Below are positions 1 to 6,471 of a stretch of DNA of 13,110 nt, piece by piece (positions within the stretch are counted from its first letter, which is position 1; every line of letters begins with the position of its first letter). This DNA is from an uncultured bacterium. Lineage in GTDB: Bacteria > Patescibacteriota > Patescibacteriia > 2-12-FULL-60-25. The stretch spans positions 1-13,110 of the forward strand of contig CALBSL010000120.1 of NCBI GenBank assembly GCA_937968025.1. Direction: 5' to 3'. The notes below the pieces were generated by a model that was not told the origin of the DNA, searched no databases, and saw only the letters and a list, made by a program, of their open reading frames with translations. Made by a program: the position numbers and the translations under genes.

Positions 1-26
1 AGTTCAGACGTGTGCTCTTCCGATCT
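1..26 (+). other. Illumina TruSeq adapter remnant (artefact)
   Basis: The first 26 bases match the reverse complement of the Illumina TruSeq read-adapter (the part ending GCTCTTCCGATCT). The next nine bases (27-35, ACTCCAGTC) also match an adjacent adapter segment in the opposite orientation, so artefact may extend to about 35. This marks a raw, untrimmed contig end. Nothing in 1-35 should be read as coding. Confidence 0.96.
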
Positions 27-27
27 A

Positions 28-189
28 CTCCAGTCCTGGCCATGGCGTGCAGGGATGCGGATGTTGCGAGCGCCGCTTGCACTATGGATGCGCCTCACGA
101 CTGGGCGAACGGCAACACCAACGCCTGTTCGACATCCGAAGATCCGTTCCTGGCAGCTGCGCGAATCGCTCTGGCGCTGGATGAAATAA
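28..189 (+). CDS. possible C-terminal tail of a + strand gene (5' cut off by contig end)
   Basis: One + strand frame is open from the contig end to a TAA at 187-189. The predicted tail is basic and Trp-rich and ends RESLWRWMK. The TAA touches a perfect 12-bp hairpin at 189-216, the usual place for a terminator. That position, convergent with the 767-residue gene on the other strand, is the only support. No family is recognisable from about 50 residues, and the first codons come from adapter or adapter-adjacent sequence. Another frame (from about 84) also stays open but runs through the terminator into the neighbouring gene, so it is less likely. The stretch could also be non-coding. Confidence 0.3.
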   Translation, partial: LQSWPWRAGMRMLRAPLALWMRLTTGRTATPTPVRHPKIRSWQLRESLWRWMK

Positions 190-216
190 CAAAAGATCCC
201 GGTGGGGATCTTTTGT
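189..216. terminator. bidirectional intrinsic terminator
   Basis: A perfect 12-bp stem (ACAAAAGATCCC pairing with GGGATCTTTTGT) closes a four-base loop (GGTG). On the minus strand the stem runs into TTTTGTTATTT, a good U-rich tract. On the + strand it ends in TTTTGTG. It lies 9 nt after the stop of the minus-strand 767-residue gene and abuts the possible + strand stop at 187-189, so it probably ends both convergent transcripts. Confidence 0.85.
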
Positions 217-225
217 GTAGAGGCG

Positions 226-2529
226 TTAGCTCTCTTTATCAATCTCATCAAGCAGGTCGCTGAAATCCTCTGGGTTGAACTCACGGTCGGAGAGAGAGAC
301 CTCTGGACCGTCGTCGAGGTTGTTTTCTGCGCTTCTGACAAATGTGGGTGGGTTGTTCTGTTGCTGTTTCAAGAGAATCGTTGCTTTTGCTTGGAGCGTC
401 ACGAGAAGCAAGGAGGCGATGTTATTGAGCGTTCCTTCGCTTGCGTGCTCTGTGCTTGGCAGCCGAAGTTTCTTAAGGGAATCAACGATCAGCTGACGGA
501 GCGCCCTGTGTGTTTCTGGTCGTACGAGGGCTCGGTAGAGCTCAGCCGTAGGGCGTTCGCCGATCAGATCCTGCTCGATGCTCGGCAGAAACGGCATGTA
601 TCTACCCAACCGGTCCAGTCGGATAGCGCCTTCATCTTGCGAGCCAATGTCCCCAAGTAGGAGCTCGAAGGCCTCGTCAGCGATTTCGCTTGCAATTTTC
701 GTATCAACGACGTTTATATTTCGTTCGATAGAGAGGCGAGCTTCGTCCATCGCTTTATCGAGCATCGTTTGCGCTTCTTCGCGGGTATCGATTGAGCCGC
801 CGTCTCGCCACGGAGCTGCCTCAGGTGAGATGGCTTGCGTGTCTGGGGCCTCTTCTTCGTCTGAGAGGGTATTGTATCTCTCTGCAAACCCAGGAATGTC
901 CATCACGTTGTCGTAGTCTTCATAGCCCTTCATCCCATTTGTTCGCGAAGGTCCTGGCTTGGCGTACAACGGAGCAAGCTTTCGCAGGCTGGGCGATGAG
1001 GTGAGCGGGTTGAAATTGTACGAAAGGTCGCGATGAGAGATGCGAGGAGCGCTTGAATCCCATTGCGATTCGTCCGTTGTTTCCGCGACGACGGCTTCTC
1101 GTCCGCGAGGTTGAGAGCGATCACTTCGAAAGAGGCCAGCAGCACCACCGCCAGATCTTCCCAAGGTCCCAAGGTTTTTCGCATGTTCTGCACGGTCCCA
1201 ATCGGCGTCTTTTTTGGCGCGATAGTCCGCACTCGTCATCTCGAGTTGGTCGATCTGATCTTGAATGCGTTGCGCGTTGACCTCGGCGCTTACCAGGGCG
1301 GCCTGAGCCTCTTCTGCTTGCGTCCGAGTGTGCTCGTACTGTTCAAGGATGGCTTGTGGGCTGAGCTCTTCAACAATGTCGCCTGTTGGTCGTCCGCCGC
1401 TAAAGATCCCTTGCACGAAGCGGAACGGTCGGCTTAGTGCGGAGCCGATATTTTGTGCGGAGATGCGTAGACGGTCAAATGTTTCAAGGGTGCCGGCGAG
1501 GTACGCTTCGATTGGAACGCCCGTTTTTGCTTCAAACGTGTCCGCAATGGATTCGGCTTTCGCGTTGATTCTCTGTACCTGCACACGGGGATATTCGAGG
1601 AGAGCCTCCTGTTTGGCTTTCAGATCGCTGATCTGTACTCTCTGCAGGTCTCCGCCTGAGTTTTTATCTAGGTTGACGCCACGCTCTCGTTGTTCTCGTT
1701 CAGAGCGGGCAGCGTCCATTTCTTGTTTTGTGGCGAATCTCTTTTCGAGCGAGGGAGGGGTGGCCCGAGGCTTTCGCTCCCGTTGTTCTCGTTCAGAACG
1801 GGCAGCGTCCATTTCTTGCTTTGTAGCAAATTTCTTCTCGAGCGATGGAGGGATAGCCCGAGGCTTTTTCAAGTCTTTTTGGAATGCGGCAACCTCGCGA
1901 GCGAGTTCTTGATCGCGCTCATACCGGGCGAGTTCTCGTGGCGAGAGTTCGGTAAGATCGGCATCGGTCAAGTCGAGAGACTCGTCTACATTTTGCTTCG
2001 AAGCTGGGACAGATGCCCAGTTAGGAAACTCGTATTCGGACAGGTTTGGAAACGCAGGTGCTTCATCAGCAGCCTCCCAAAGCTCGCGTTCTGCTTCGAG
2101 GGATGGAGCAAAACGGTGCTTCGCCATCATTTTATTGCGGAAACGCGTCTCTGCGCCCTTCGCGAGCTGATCGGATTCGTTCTTGATGCGCTCTGCGCGA
2201 AGTTGATCATAACGATCCATCCGATCTGTGGATGGCGCGTCAACGTCAACGAGATCGCCATAGCTCAGTTCTGGGCCTTCGTGATCCTCCTGGGCGGCTT
2301 TTCGCTTAGATCCGTCTCGACCTAGTAGTGATTCACGCAACTGCGCAAGACGAAGCGGCGCTCGCTGAGCATTTTCTGCGATCTTCGCTCGGTAGGCGGC
2401 ACCCTTCCGGAGGCGCTCTTCGTTGAGCGCTTTCGTTCGAGCGATGCGCTCACTTGCAGGAAGCGCAGGATCTACATGCGGTAAACGCTTGTAGGTTGGT
2501 CGTTGTGGAGGGAGTCCTTCAAAGGGCAT
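226..2529 (-). CDS. large hydrophilic coiled-coil protein of unknown function (767 aa)
   Basis: This is a long uninterrupted frame with the moderate-GC codon use of its neighbours. No catalytic domain, signal peptide or clear membrane helix is visible. The protein is very rich in Glu, Arg, Lys, Asp and Ala. Helical or coiled-coil segments lie near residues 27-70, 195-320, 390-450 and 580-625. Two 31-residue tandem copies occupy 222-252 and 253-283. A Gly-rich linker lies near 455-465, and the C-terminus (738-767) is acidic, ending DLLDEIDKES. A helix-rich globular part may span 580-720. ATG at 2529 has no SD; TGTACTAAT, resembling an extended -10, lies about 11 nt upstream. The gene follows the rplT terminator and ends at its own terminator, so it is probably monocistronic. 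A structural or scaffold role is only a guess. Confidence 0.85.
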   Translation of the reverse strand: MPFEGLPPQRPTYKRLPHVDPALPASERIARTKALNEERLRKGAAYRAKIAENAQRAPLRLAQLRESLLGRDGSKRKAAQEDHEGPELSYGDLVDVDAPSTDRMDRYDQLRAERIKNESDQLAKGAETRFRNKMMAKHRFAPSLEAERELWEAADEAPAFPNLSEYEFPNWASVPASKQNVDESLDLTDADLTELSPRELARYERDQELAREVAAFQKDLKKPRAIPPSLEKKFATKQEMDAARSEREQRERKPRATPPSLEKRFATKQEMDAARSEREQRERGVNLDKNSGGDLQRVQISDLKAKQEALLEYPRVQVQRINAKAESIADTFEAKTGVPIEAYLAGTLETFDRLRISAQNIGSALSRPFRFVQGIFSGGRPTGDIVEELSPQAILEQYEHTRTQAEEAQAALVSAEVNAQRIQDQIDQLEMTSADYRAKKDADWDRAEHAKNLGTLGRSGGGAAGLFRSDRSQPRGREAVVAETTDESQWDSSAPRISHRDLSYNFNPLTSSPSLRKLAPLYAKPGPSRTNGMKGYEDYDNVMDIPGFAERYNTLSDEEEAPDTQAISPEAAPWRDGGSIDTREEAQTMLDKAMDEARLSIERNINVVDTKIASEIADEAFELLLGDIGSQDEGAIRLDRLGRYMPFLPSIEQDLIGERPTAELYRALVRPETHRALRQLIVDSLKKLRLPSTEHASEGTLNNIASLLLVTLQAKATILLKQQQNNPPTFVRSAENNLDDGPEVSLSDREFNPEDFSDLLDEIDKES
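1681..1866 (-). repeat. 93-bp tandem duplication, two copies, in frame
   Basis: Two adjacent 93-bp units (1774-1866 and 1681-1773) encode nearly identical 31-residue units. Each contains PPSLEK(K/R)FATKQEMDAA followed by RSEREQRER. Only two residues differ by my reading (Ile/Thr and Lys/Arg), while several synonymous third positions differ. That points to an older duplication kept under protein-level constraint rather than a recent slippage or assembly error. The unit is charged and helical. Confidence 0.92.
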
Positions 2530-2570
2530 AGAGGGAGAAGATTAGTACAGAGGCTACTATACCACATCCG

Positions 2571-2603
2571 CACAATACAAAACATCTCCGCAAGGGAGAT
2601 GTT
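2571..2603 (-). terminator. intrinsic terminator after rplT
   Basis: The 9-bp stem AACATCTCC / GGAGATGTT (2581-2589 and 2595-2603) has a five-base loop. On the minus strand it is followed by TTTTGTATTGT. It starts 5 nt after the rplT stop and would end the infC-rpmI-rplT transcript before the 767-residue gene. Confidence 0.85.
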
Positions 2604-2608
2604 ATTGT

Positions 2609-2950
2609 TTACGCCATCTTCACGATTTCGGCGAACACTGTTGGGTGCTTGCTGGCAAGTTCGGAAAGAATCTTGCGGTCGAGAATGATGTTGTTCTTCT
2701 TCAAGCCGCTGATGAGCTTGGAGTAGGTCGTGCCGTTGAGGCGAGCGCCCGCATTGATGCGGATCTGCTGCAACCCACGGTTGTCACGCTTCTTGAGCTT
2801 GCGGTCACGGTAGGCGTTGGCGCCGGCCTTGGTCGCAGCGGTTTTAGCGAGAGTGATTTTGCTCTTGCGCCCCCACATCATTCCTTTGGTGCGGGCCAAG
2901 ATATTCTTGCGTCGCTTGATGCGATGCATTCCACGTTTTACGCGAGGCAT
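2609..2950 (-). CDS. rplT: 50S ribosomal protein bL20
   Basis: The 113-residue product is a full-length bL20, which binds 23S rRNA early in large-subunit assembly. Family signatures are MPRVKRGMHRIKRRKNIL at the start, then a long basic helix with RKSKITLAKTAATKAGANAY and YRDRKLKKRDNRGLQQIRINA. The globular C-terminal part contains NGTTYSKLISGLKKNNI and LDRKILSELA. It lies 3 nt behind rpmI in the conserved infC-rpmI-rplT order. No SD precedes the ATG, so initiation probably relies on coupling to rpmI. In several bacteria bL20 represses this operon by binding its own mRNA, but I could not identify such a site here. Confidence 0.98.
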   Translation of the reverse strand: MPRVKRGMHRIKRRKNILARTKGMMWGRKSKITLAKTAATKAGANAYRDRKLKKRDNRGLQQIRINAGARLNGTTYSKLISGLKKNNIILDRKILSELASKHPTVFAEIVKMA

Positions 2951-2953
2951 AGA

Positions 2954-3148
2954 TTAGGCGTGAGGCATGAGTGACATGAGGTTGCGGACGTAGCGCTTCG
3001 ACACGGAGATGTCGCGGCGCTTGTTGCGCGAAACTTTTCCAGATTCGCGGCTGTTGAAGTGGTCTTGGCCACCCTTGCGCTTAAGGAGTTTTCCGGTCGC
3101 GGTAATTTGGATGCGTTTGGCTACGGTCTTTTTCGTCTTGAGTTTCAT
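2954..3148 (-). CDS. rpmI: 50S ribosomal protein bL35
   Basis: The 64-residue product starts MKLKTKKTVAKRIQITATGK and ends VRNLMSLMPHA, a standard bL35 of normal length. It contains the basic core KRKGGQDHFNSRESGKVSRNKRR. A longer frame upstream (to 3193) overlaps the end of infC and has no family similarity, so the start at 3148 is preferred. The start lies 1 nt after the infC stop, and no SD is visible (AAAATCTTAAT before ATG), which points to coupling with infC translation. Confidence 0.97.
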   Translation of the reverse strand: MKLKTKKTVAKRIQITATGKLLKRKGGQDHFNSRESGKVSRNKRRDISVSKRYVRNLMSLMPHA

Positions 3149-3149
3149 A

Positions 3150-3710
3150 TTAAGATTTTCGAGCGATGATAGCAGAGACGTTGCCACCGGCACGCGTCAC
3201 TGGCTGTTCGATCGAGAGTTGATAGAATCCCTGTAAAGCTTTGATGAAATCGTTAATGCGTTGGCTCGCGAGTTCACCGTGTTCTTTTTCACGTCCACGA
3301 AGCATGATTTCGATCTTGATCTTGTGGCCATCTTGGAAGAACTCCTTCGATTGCTCGAGACGGATGTTCAAATCATGTTGGCCCATCTTGACCGAAAGGC
3401 GAACGCCTTTGACGTCGACCTTCTTCGCGCGTGCTTTCTGAACACGAGCTTCCTTATCTTTTTGATACTTGAATTGGCCGTAGTCCAGAATGCGGCATAC
3501 CGGGGGGACCGCTTTCGGGGATACCTCGACCAAGTCGAAGCCACGTTCTTGCGCTAGGGAGATAGCCTTGTTTGTAGGCATTTCTCCGAGCATCTCGCCG
3601 TTCTCGTCAATGACGCGAACAGTAGGGACGAGAATCTGCTCATTCGCACGGAATTGCAGACCCTCTTCTTTCTTTTGTTGGCCGCCTCGGCGGCGATGAT
3701 GGATGCGCAT
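3150..3710 (-). CDS. infC: translation initiation factor IF-3
   Basis: The 186-residue product has both IF-3 domains. The N-domain (about 19-90) includes FRANEQI, VRVIDENGEMLG, ALAQERGFDLVEVSP-like sequence (here SLAQERGFDLVEVSP) and PPVCRILDYGQFKYQ. A basic Lys/Arg linker follows, then the C-domain (about 100-186) with KGVRLSVKMGQHDLNIRL and KIKIEIMLRGREKEH. IF-3 binds the 30S subunit, prevents premature 50S joining and checks start codons. Residues 1-16 are a short basic extension. The start is ATG, not the rare AUU used for autoregulation in enterobacteria. The 20 nt before ATG contain no SD. Confidence 0.98.
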   Translation of the reverse strand: MRIHHRRRGGQQKKEEGLQFRANEQILVPTVRVIDENGEMLGEMPTNKAISLAQERGFDLVEVSPKAVPPVCRILDYGQFKYQKDKEARVQKARAKKVDVKGVRLSVKMGQHDLNIRLEQSKEFFQDGHKIKIEIMLRGREKEHGELASQRINDFIKALQGFYQLSIEQPVTRAGGNVSAIIARKS

Positions 3711-3862
3711 CGTGAAAAAAGAATAACAGGAATGGGGCAGCCAAACGGCATGCCTACTCTATACACAACAAGTTATGTACAAGGGAGGCTGATCGTTGAG
3801 CGGACGCCTGAGGGGATTGGATGCAGAACCTGGTAGAGGTATGCGCCAATACTATCGAGCGT
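3711..3862 (-). other. 152-nt gap between tmRNA 3' end and infC
   Basis: No gene is seen. On the minus strand there is no U-tracted hairpin right after the tmRNA CCA end, so smpB-ssrA transcription may continue into infC. TATTCT, a weak -10-like hexamer, lies 9 nt before the infC ATG, but I found no matching -35. A short palindrome (GGCATGCC) is present. The gap could hold an infC leader or the tmRNA 3' processing region; sequence alone does not decide. Confidence 0.4.
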
Positions 3863-4266
3863 TGGTGGAGATGGGGGGAATCGCACCCCCGTCCGGACAT
3901 CACTCACCATGTCTTCATTCACAAGCATAGATAGCTCAAAGGGGGTCATGTACTCGTCGAGGAGCTATCGAGCAGAGTGCATCAAGTTCCAGCCAGAGTC
4001 CTCACGATACAGGAACAGCAGCGTGAGCAAGCCTCAAGAAGTTGGCGATGGTGCTCACCCAGAGGCGAGATGAACAGCATCGGCTCTGTCAGTCGCTATT
4101 ACGCGAGGACAGGAGCAGCGGCAGGGACACGGAACGCTTGCGCGAGCGCATCCTTGGCGCGAGTGACAACGTTGGCACGTAGTCGTGTATCGGTGGGGTT
4201 ACGGGCACACCGACATGTCCGGCTTGCAGATCATGGCAAGGAACGCCGTCGAAACTTAGCATCCCC
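3863..4266 (-). ncRNA. ssrA: transfer-messenger RNA (tmRNA)
   Basis: This 404-nt one-piece tmRNA frees ribosomes stalled on broken mRNAs and tags the product for proteolysis, acting with SmpB. The 5' end GGGGATG pairs with CATCTCC before the encoded ACCA 3' end, forming a 7-bp acceptor stem. Its third pair is G-U, the alanine identity element recognised by AlaRS. The family motif TTTCGACGG follows the acceptor. The T arm is GGGGG-TGCGATT-CCCCC; a typical loop begins TTC, so the second loop base is unusual. A tag frame lies in the middle (4176-4099). The 5' end is only 6 nt after the smpB stop, so the RNA is probably cut out of a joint transcript. Confidence 0.96.
4099..4176 (-). other. tmRNA tag-peptide reading frame (25 aa)
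   Basis: Within the tmRNA, a frame starting GCC AAC (Ala-Asn, as in most tags) runs 25 codons to tandem stops TAA TAG. The peptide begins ANVVTRAKDA and ends PAAAPVLA. The upstream CGACTACGT context resembles the region before the E. coli resume codon (ATAGTC). The hydrophobic Ala-rich end fits a protease degron, although the final residues are VLA rather than the common LAA. The length exceeds the usual 10-15 residues. The resume codon is inferred from motif similarity only. Confidence 0.7.
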
Positions 4267-4272
4267 GTATCG

Positions 4273-4722
4273 CTAATCAGCGTCACGGTCGCCACGAAGG
4301 ACGCGGCCCGCGAGGCGTTTGAGATCTCGTTCTTTGATAGAGGCGCGCTTGTCATGCAAGCGCTTCCCGCGGCCCAATCCAAAGAGGAGCTTAAAACGTC
4401 GACCAGAAGGATACACTCGAAGGGGGACCAATGTCAAGCCTTTTTCCTGCAATTTTCCCTTGAAATAGCCAAGTTCCTTCTTGTGAACCAGCAGTTTTCG
4501 GCTGCGGATGGGGTCATGAGCCTCCGGATGGCCCTGTTTTGGGTAGCGGGAGATATGTGCCCCGATGAGCCAAAGGCCATCGTGGAGGGGTTTGACGAAC
4601 GATCCCTCAAGCTTCATTGACCCAGCTCGAACGCTCTTTACTTCATCGCCGGAGAGCGCTAAGCCCGCCTCGCAGGTTTCGAGGATTTCGTATTCAAATC
4701 GGGCTTTTTTGTTTTCGACCAT
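4273..4722 (-). CDS. smpB: SsrA-binding protein SmpB
   Basis: The 149-residue product is full length for SmpB, which carries alanyl-tmRNA into the empty A site of stalled ribosomes. Family features are KKARFEYEILETCEAGLAL and SGDEVKSVRAG near the N-terminus, then LIGAHISRYPKQGHPEAHDP, RSRKLLVHKKEL, and the basic tail GRGKRLHDKRASIKERDLKR. That tail becomes helical in the mRNA channel. The gene directly precedes its RNA partner ssrA (6 nt). No SD is present. A promoter with its -10 ending 6 nt before ATG (4729-4757) suggests the mRNA starts at or next to the start codon. Confidence 0.98.
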   Translation of the reverse strand: MVENKKARFEYEILETCEAGLALSGDEVKSVRAGSMKLEGSFVKPLHDGLWLIGAHISRYPKQGHPEAHDPIRSRKLLVHKKELGYFKGKLQEKGLTLVPLRVYPSGRRFKLLFGLGRGKRLHDKRASIKERDLKRLAGRVLRGDRDAD

Positions 4723-4728
4723 GGGCGT

Positions 4729-4757
4729 AATCTAGCAATAGATGTGGGGGAGGACAA
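4729..4757 (-). promoter_or_regulatory. promoter of smpB-ssrA, leaderless geometry
   Basis: On the minus strand TTGTCC (4752-4757) and TAGATT (4729-4734) are separated by 17 nt; each matches four of six consensus bases. Only six bases (ACGCCC) separate the -10 from the smpB ATG, which puts the expected transcription start on or beside the start codon. No SD could fit in such a transcript. Confidence 0.6.
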
Positions 4758-4762
4758 GGGAC

Positions 4763-4791
4763 TTGCGCCTGCCTTCAAGAACCGATATTGT
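4763..4791 (+). promoter_or_regulatory. weak candidate promoter for the 65-aa gene
   Basis: TTGCGC (4763-4768) and TATTGT (4786-4791) are 17 nt apart, divergent from the smpB promoter. The -35 matches only three of six consensus bases and the -10 four. It would give a leader of about 15 nt containing the SD at 4803. Confidence 0.35.
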
Positions 4792-4812
4792 GAAAACGGA
4801 TTGGAGGAAACC

Positions 4813-5010
4813 ATGGCTGGTCAGTTCTGTCATTGTGTTCAGTGTGGCGGAAAGATCCTCGTGATCGATCACGATTCGAAGCCGAGATCGAACGGCACGG
4901 GTACCCTCGTGGCTCATGCGCCGCGGGTGAAGCCGGCTCGGTATCCCGTGGGAGAGGGAGCGTGGGTGGTCTCCACCAACCCATCCGGAGCATCTGAAGA
5001 CGAGCTCTAG
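4813..5010 (+). CDS. small Cys-containing protein of unknown function (65 aa)
   Basis: The frame begins at 4813 with a strong SD (GGAGG, 4803-4807) and ends at a TAG that touches an intrinsic terminator, so it is a complete small gene. The N-terminus MAGQFCHCVQCGGKI carries Cys6, Cys8 and Cys11 (CxCxxC) and His7, which resembles half of a zinc-binding knuckle. No second Cys pair follows. The rest is polar with basic and Pro residues (KPRSNGTG, VKPARYPVG) and ends in acidic SEDEL. No signal peptide or membrane segment is visible. A longer frame from 4744 exists but its extra residues lack an SD. It is transcribed divergently from smpB. Metal binding is plausible but unproven, and I do not recognise the family. 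Confidence 0.7.
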   Translation: MAGQFCHCVQCGGKILVIDHDSKPRSNGTGTLVAHAPRVKPARYPVGEGAWVVSTNPSGASEDEL

Positions 5011-5036
5011 TCCTTCCGTTGGAGGGATTTTTTATT
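5011..5036 (+). terminator. intrinsic terminator after the 65-aa gene
   Basis: TCCTTCC pairs with GGAGGGA (one G-U pair) around a three-base loop, followed by TTTTTTATTTC. It starts at the base after the stop codon. Confidence 0.85.
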
Positions 5037-5065
5037 TCAATGTATTCCGGAAACGGAGGGTCTTG

Positions 5066-5074
5066 TGCTATGAT
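5066..5074 (+). promoter_or_regulatory. extended -10 promoter of the envelope-gene run, leaderless geometry
   Basis: TGCTATGAT is an extended -10 (TGn plus TATGAT, five of six consensus bases). Six bases (GGGTTC) then lead to the ATG at 5081. No convincing -35 is present at 17-18 nt, which extended -10 promoters tolerate. The implied transcript begins at the ATG. Confidence 0.6.
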
Positions 5075-5080
5075 GGGTTC

Positions 5081-6121
5081 ATGCCTCCTTCTCGCGTTCC
5101 CTCACATGACCTGTCTTTTTTGAGCCTTTTCCGGGTGGTTCTGGTGGGTTTGAGCTTGATCGTCGCCTGGCAAATTCAGGATATTTTACTGTACTGCTTT
5201 CTCGCTATTCTGCTAGCGGGAGTGATCTACCCGTTTGCGAACTGGGGTCTCCGCTATCGTATCCCGAAGATTGTCTCCGTTTTGGTGATTTATGTTGGAT
5301 TATTTAGCTTGCTCGCACTGATCGTCACGCTCCTCGTGCCGGCGCTCGTGGGCCAGTCTCAGGCGCTGGTTGAAACGTATGGGGCGTCGTTGGGGAATTG
5401 GGCAAAGGGGATTCGCGATTCTCGTTTGCTCGAGCAACTCGGCATTGTTCCAGGCGGAGGAGAGGCGCCCACCGTTTCGAATATTCAAGGACAGATCCAG
5501 TCGCTGGTCACGAATGCGTTCTCCGTTGTTTCGAGTATTTTTGGGGGGATCGCAGGGTTCGTGGTGGTGCTCGTGCTCGCGCTCTACGTCGTGATCGAGG
5601 ATTCTGCCATCAAAAAGTTGTTTCATCACTGGGTTCCGAAGGCGTACCAGGAGTTTTCGACCCGGTTAGTGTGGCTCGTGATGCAGAAGCTGGGGGCGTG
5701 GATGCGTGGTCAGCTCATGCTGTGTCTCATTATTGGTGTGCTCAGCTTGATCGCCTATGCTTTGCTCGGGGTTCCGTACGCGTTACTTCTCGCCGTCATT
5801 GCTGGGCTATTTGAGTTCGTGCCGTACATCGGTCCTATCCTTGCGGGGATCCCAGCGGCGTTGATCGCTTTCACGGTGTCCCCAGCCCTCGGACTGGCGA
5901 CGCTTGGAGCGATGATCATTATTCAACAGCTTGAAAACAACCTGATTGTTCCGAAGGTGATGCAGAAAACGGTGGGGTTAAACCCGATCGTGAGCATCTT
6001 GGCCTTTTTGATCGGGGCAAAGCTGTTCGGGATTGTTGGAGCGATCGTGTCTATTCCTGTCGCGATCGCGATCCAGGTAGCGCTCTCGGAATGGAGTGAA
6101 TTCAGTCGGTCGCGCGAATAG
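5081..6121 (+). CDS. AI-2E family (PerM/YdiK/TqsA-type) membrane transporter
   Basis: The 346-residue polytopic inner-membrane protein belongs to the AI-2E transporter family (PF01594). Hydrophobic segments lie near 16-35, 37-56, 65-88, 152-174, 208-230, 232-275 and 295-335. A soluble loop spans about 92-150. Family landmarks are GVPYALLLAVIAGLFEFVPY followed by IGP (230-252), QQLENNLIVPKVM (282-294), and a C-terminal GIVGAIVSIPVAIAIQV. Members are proposed to move signalling molecules, or ions and protons, but substrates are mostly unknown, so none is assigned. ATG 5081 is preferred over TTG 5063 because an extended -10 lies between them. It is the first gene of an envelope run and the next gene starts 5 nt after its stop. 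Confidence 0.92.
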   Translation: MPPSRVPSHDLSFLSLFRVVLVGLSLIVAWQIQDILLYCFLAILLAGVIYPFANWGLRYRIPKIVSVLVIYVGLFSLLALIVTLLVPALVGQSQALVETYGASLGNWAKGIRDSRLLEQLGIVPGGGEAPTVSNIQGQIQSLVTNAFSVVSSIFGGIAGFVVVLVLALYVVIEDSAIKKLFHHWVPKAYQEFSTRLVWLVMQKLGAWMRGQLMLCLIIGVLSLIAYALLGVPYALLLAVIAGLFEFVPYIGPILAGIPAALIAFTVSPALGLATLGAMIIIQQLENNLIVPKVMQKTVGLNPIVSILAFLIGAKLFGIVGAIVSIPVAIAIQVALSEWSEFSRSRE

Positions 6122-6126
6122 CGTTT

Positions 6127-6471
6127 ATGACTTCCCGAACGCTTCTCGTGTGTTGCGGCGTTGCTGCGTTGATCACCGGTGGGGGGAGTGTTTGGTATCT
6201 GACTCGTTCGCTGCCCGCAGAAACGGTCGTCATGCGCTCACCTGAAGAGATCCGGCGGCAGTGGCAAGAAGGGGTGAGGGAAGTCGTTCGTCGCTACCCG
6301 AACGAAGTTTCTGCGATACAAGCCCGTGATGAGCTTCTCGGATTCACGGTGCCGGCAGAGCATCGAAGCGTGCACTTGGGTTTGGTGCTTGCGCTTGAGG
6401 CGGCTATTCAGCAGCGGACAGATGCTTCGCAGCGCTGGATTCAGGCGACGGAGGCCTTTCAAGGTCTATGA
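6127..6471 (+). CDS. single-TM protein of unknown function (114 aa)
   Basis: Residues 5-25 form one hydrophobic helix (LLVCCGVAALITGGG), a signal anchor or signal peptide. The remainder is a helical, charged domain of about 85 residues (EEIRRQWQEGVREVVRRYP, then AIQARDELLGF and LGLVLALEAAIQQR). It probably lies outside the membrane. The start is 5 nt after the previous stop with no SD, and its stop overlaps the next start by 4 nt (ATGA), so all three genes are translationally linked. I do not recognise the family. Confidence 0.75.
   Translation: MTSRTLLVCCGVAALITGGGSVWYLTRSLPAETVVMRSPEEIRRQWQEGVREVVRRYPNEVSAIQARDELLGFTVPAEHRSVHLGLVLALEAAIQQRTDASQRWIQATEAFQGL

Noticed and set aside
12..263. 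+ strand 83-residue frame at the contig end
   Set aside because: It starts in adapter sequence and runs through the terminator hairpin into the opposite gene.
1681..1866. CRISPR-like repeat
   Set aside because: There are only two adjacent copies without spacers, and they encode an in-frame protein repeat.
4089..4382. 97-residue minus-strand frame inside tmRNA and the smpB end
   Set aside because: It lies within the tmRNA and the 3' end of smpB, in a different frame from both smpB and the tag.
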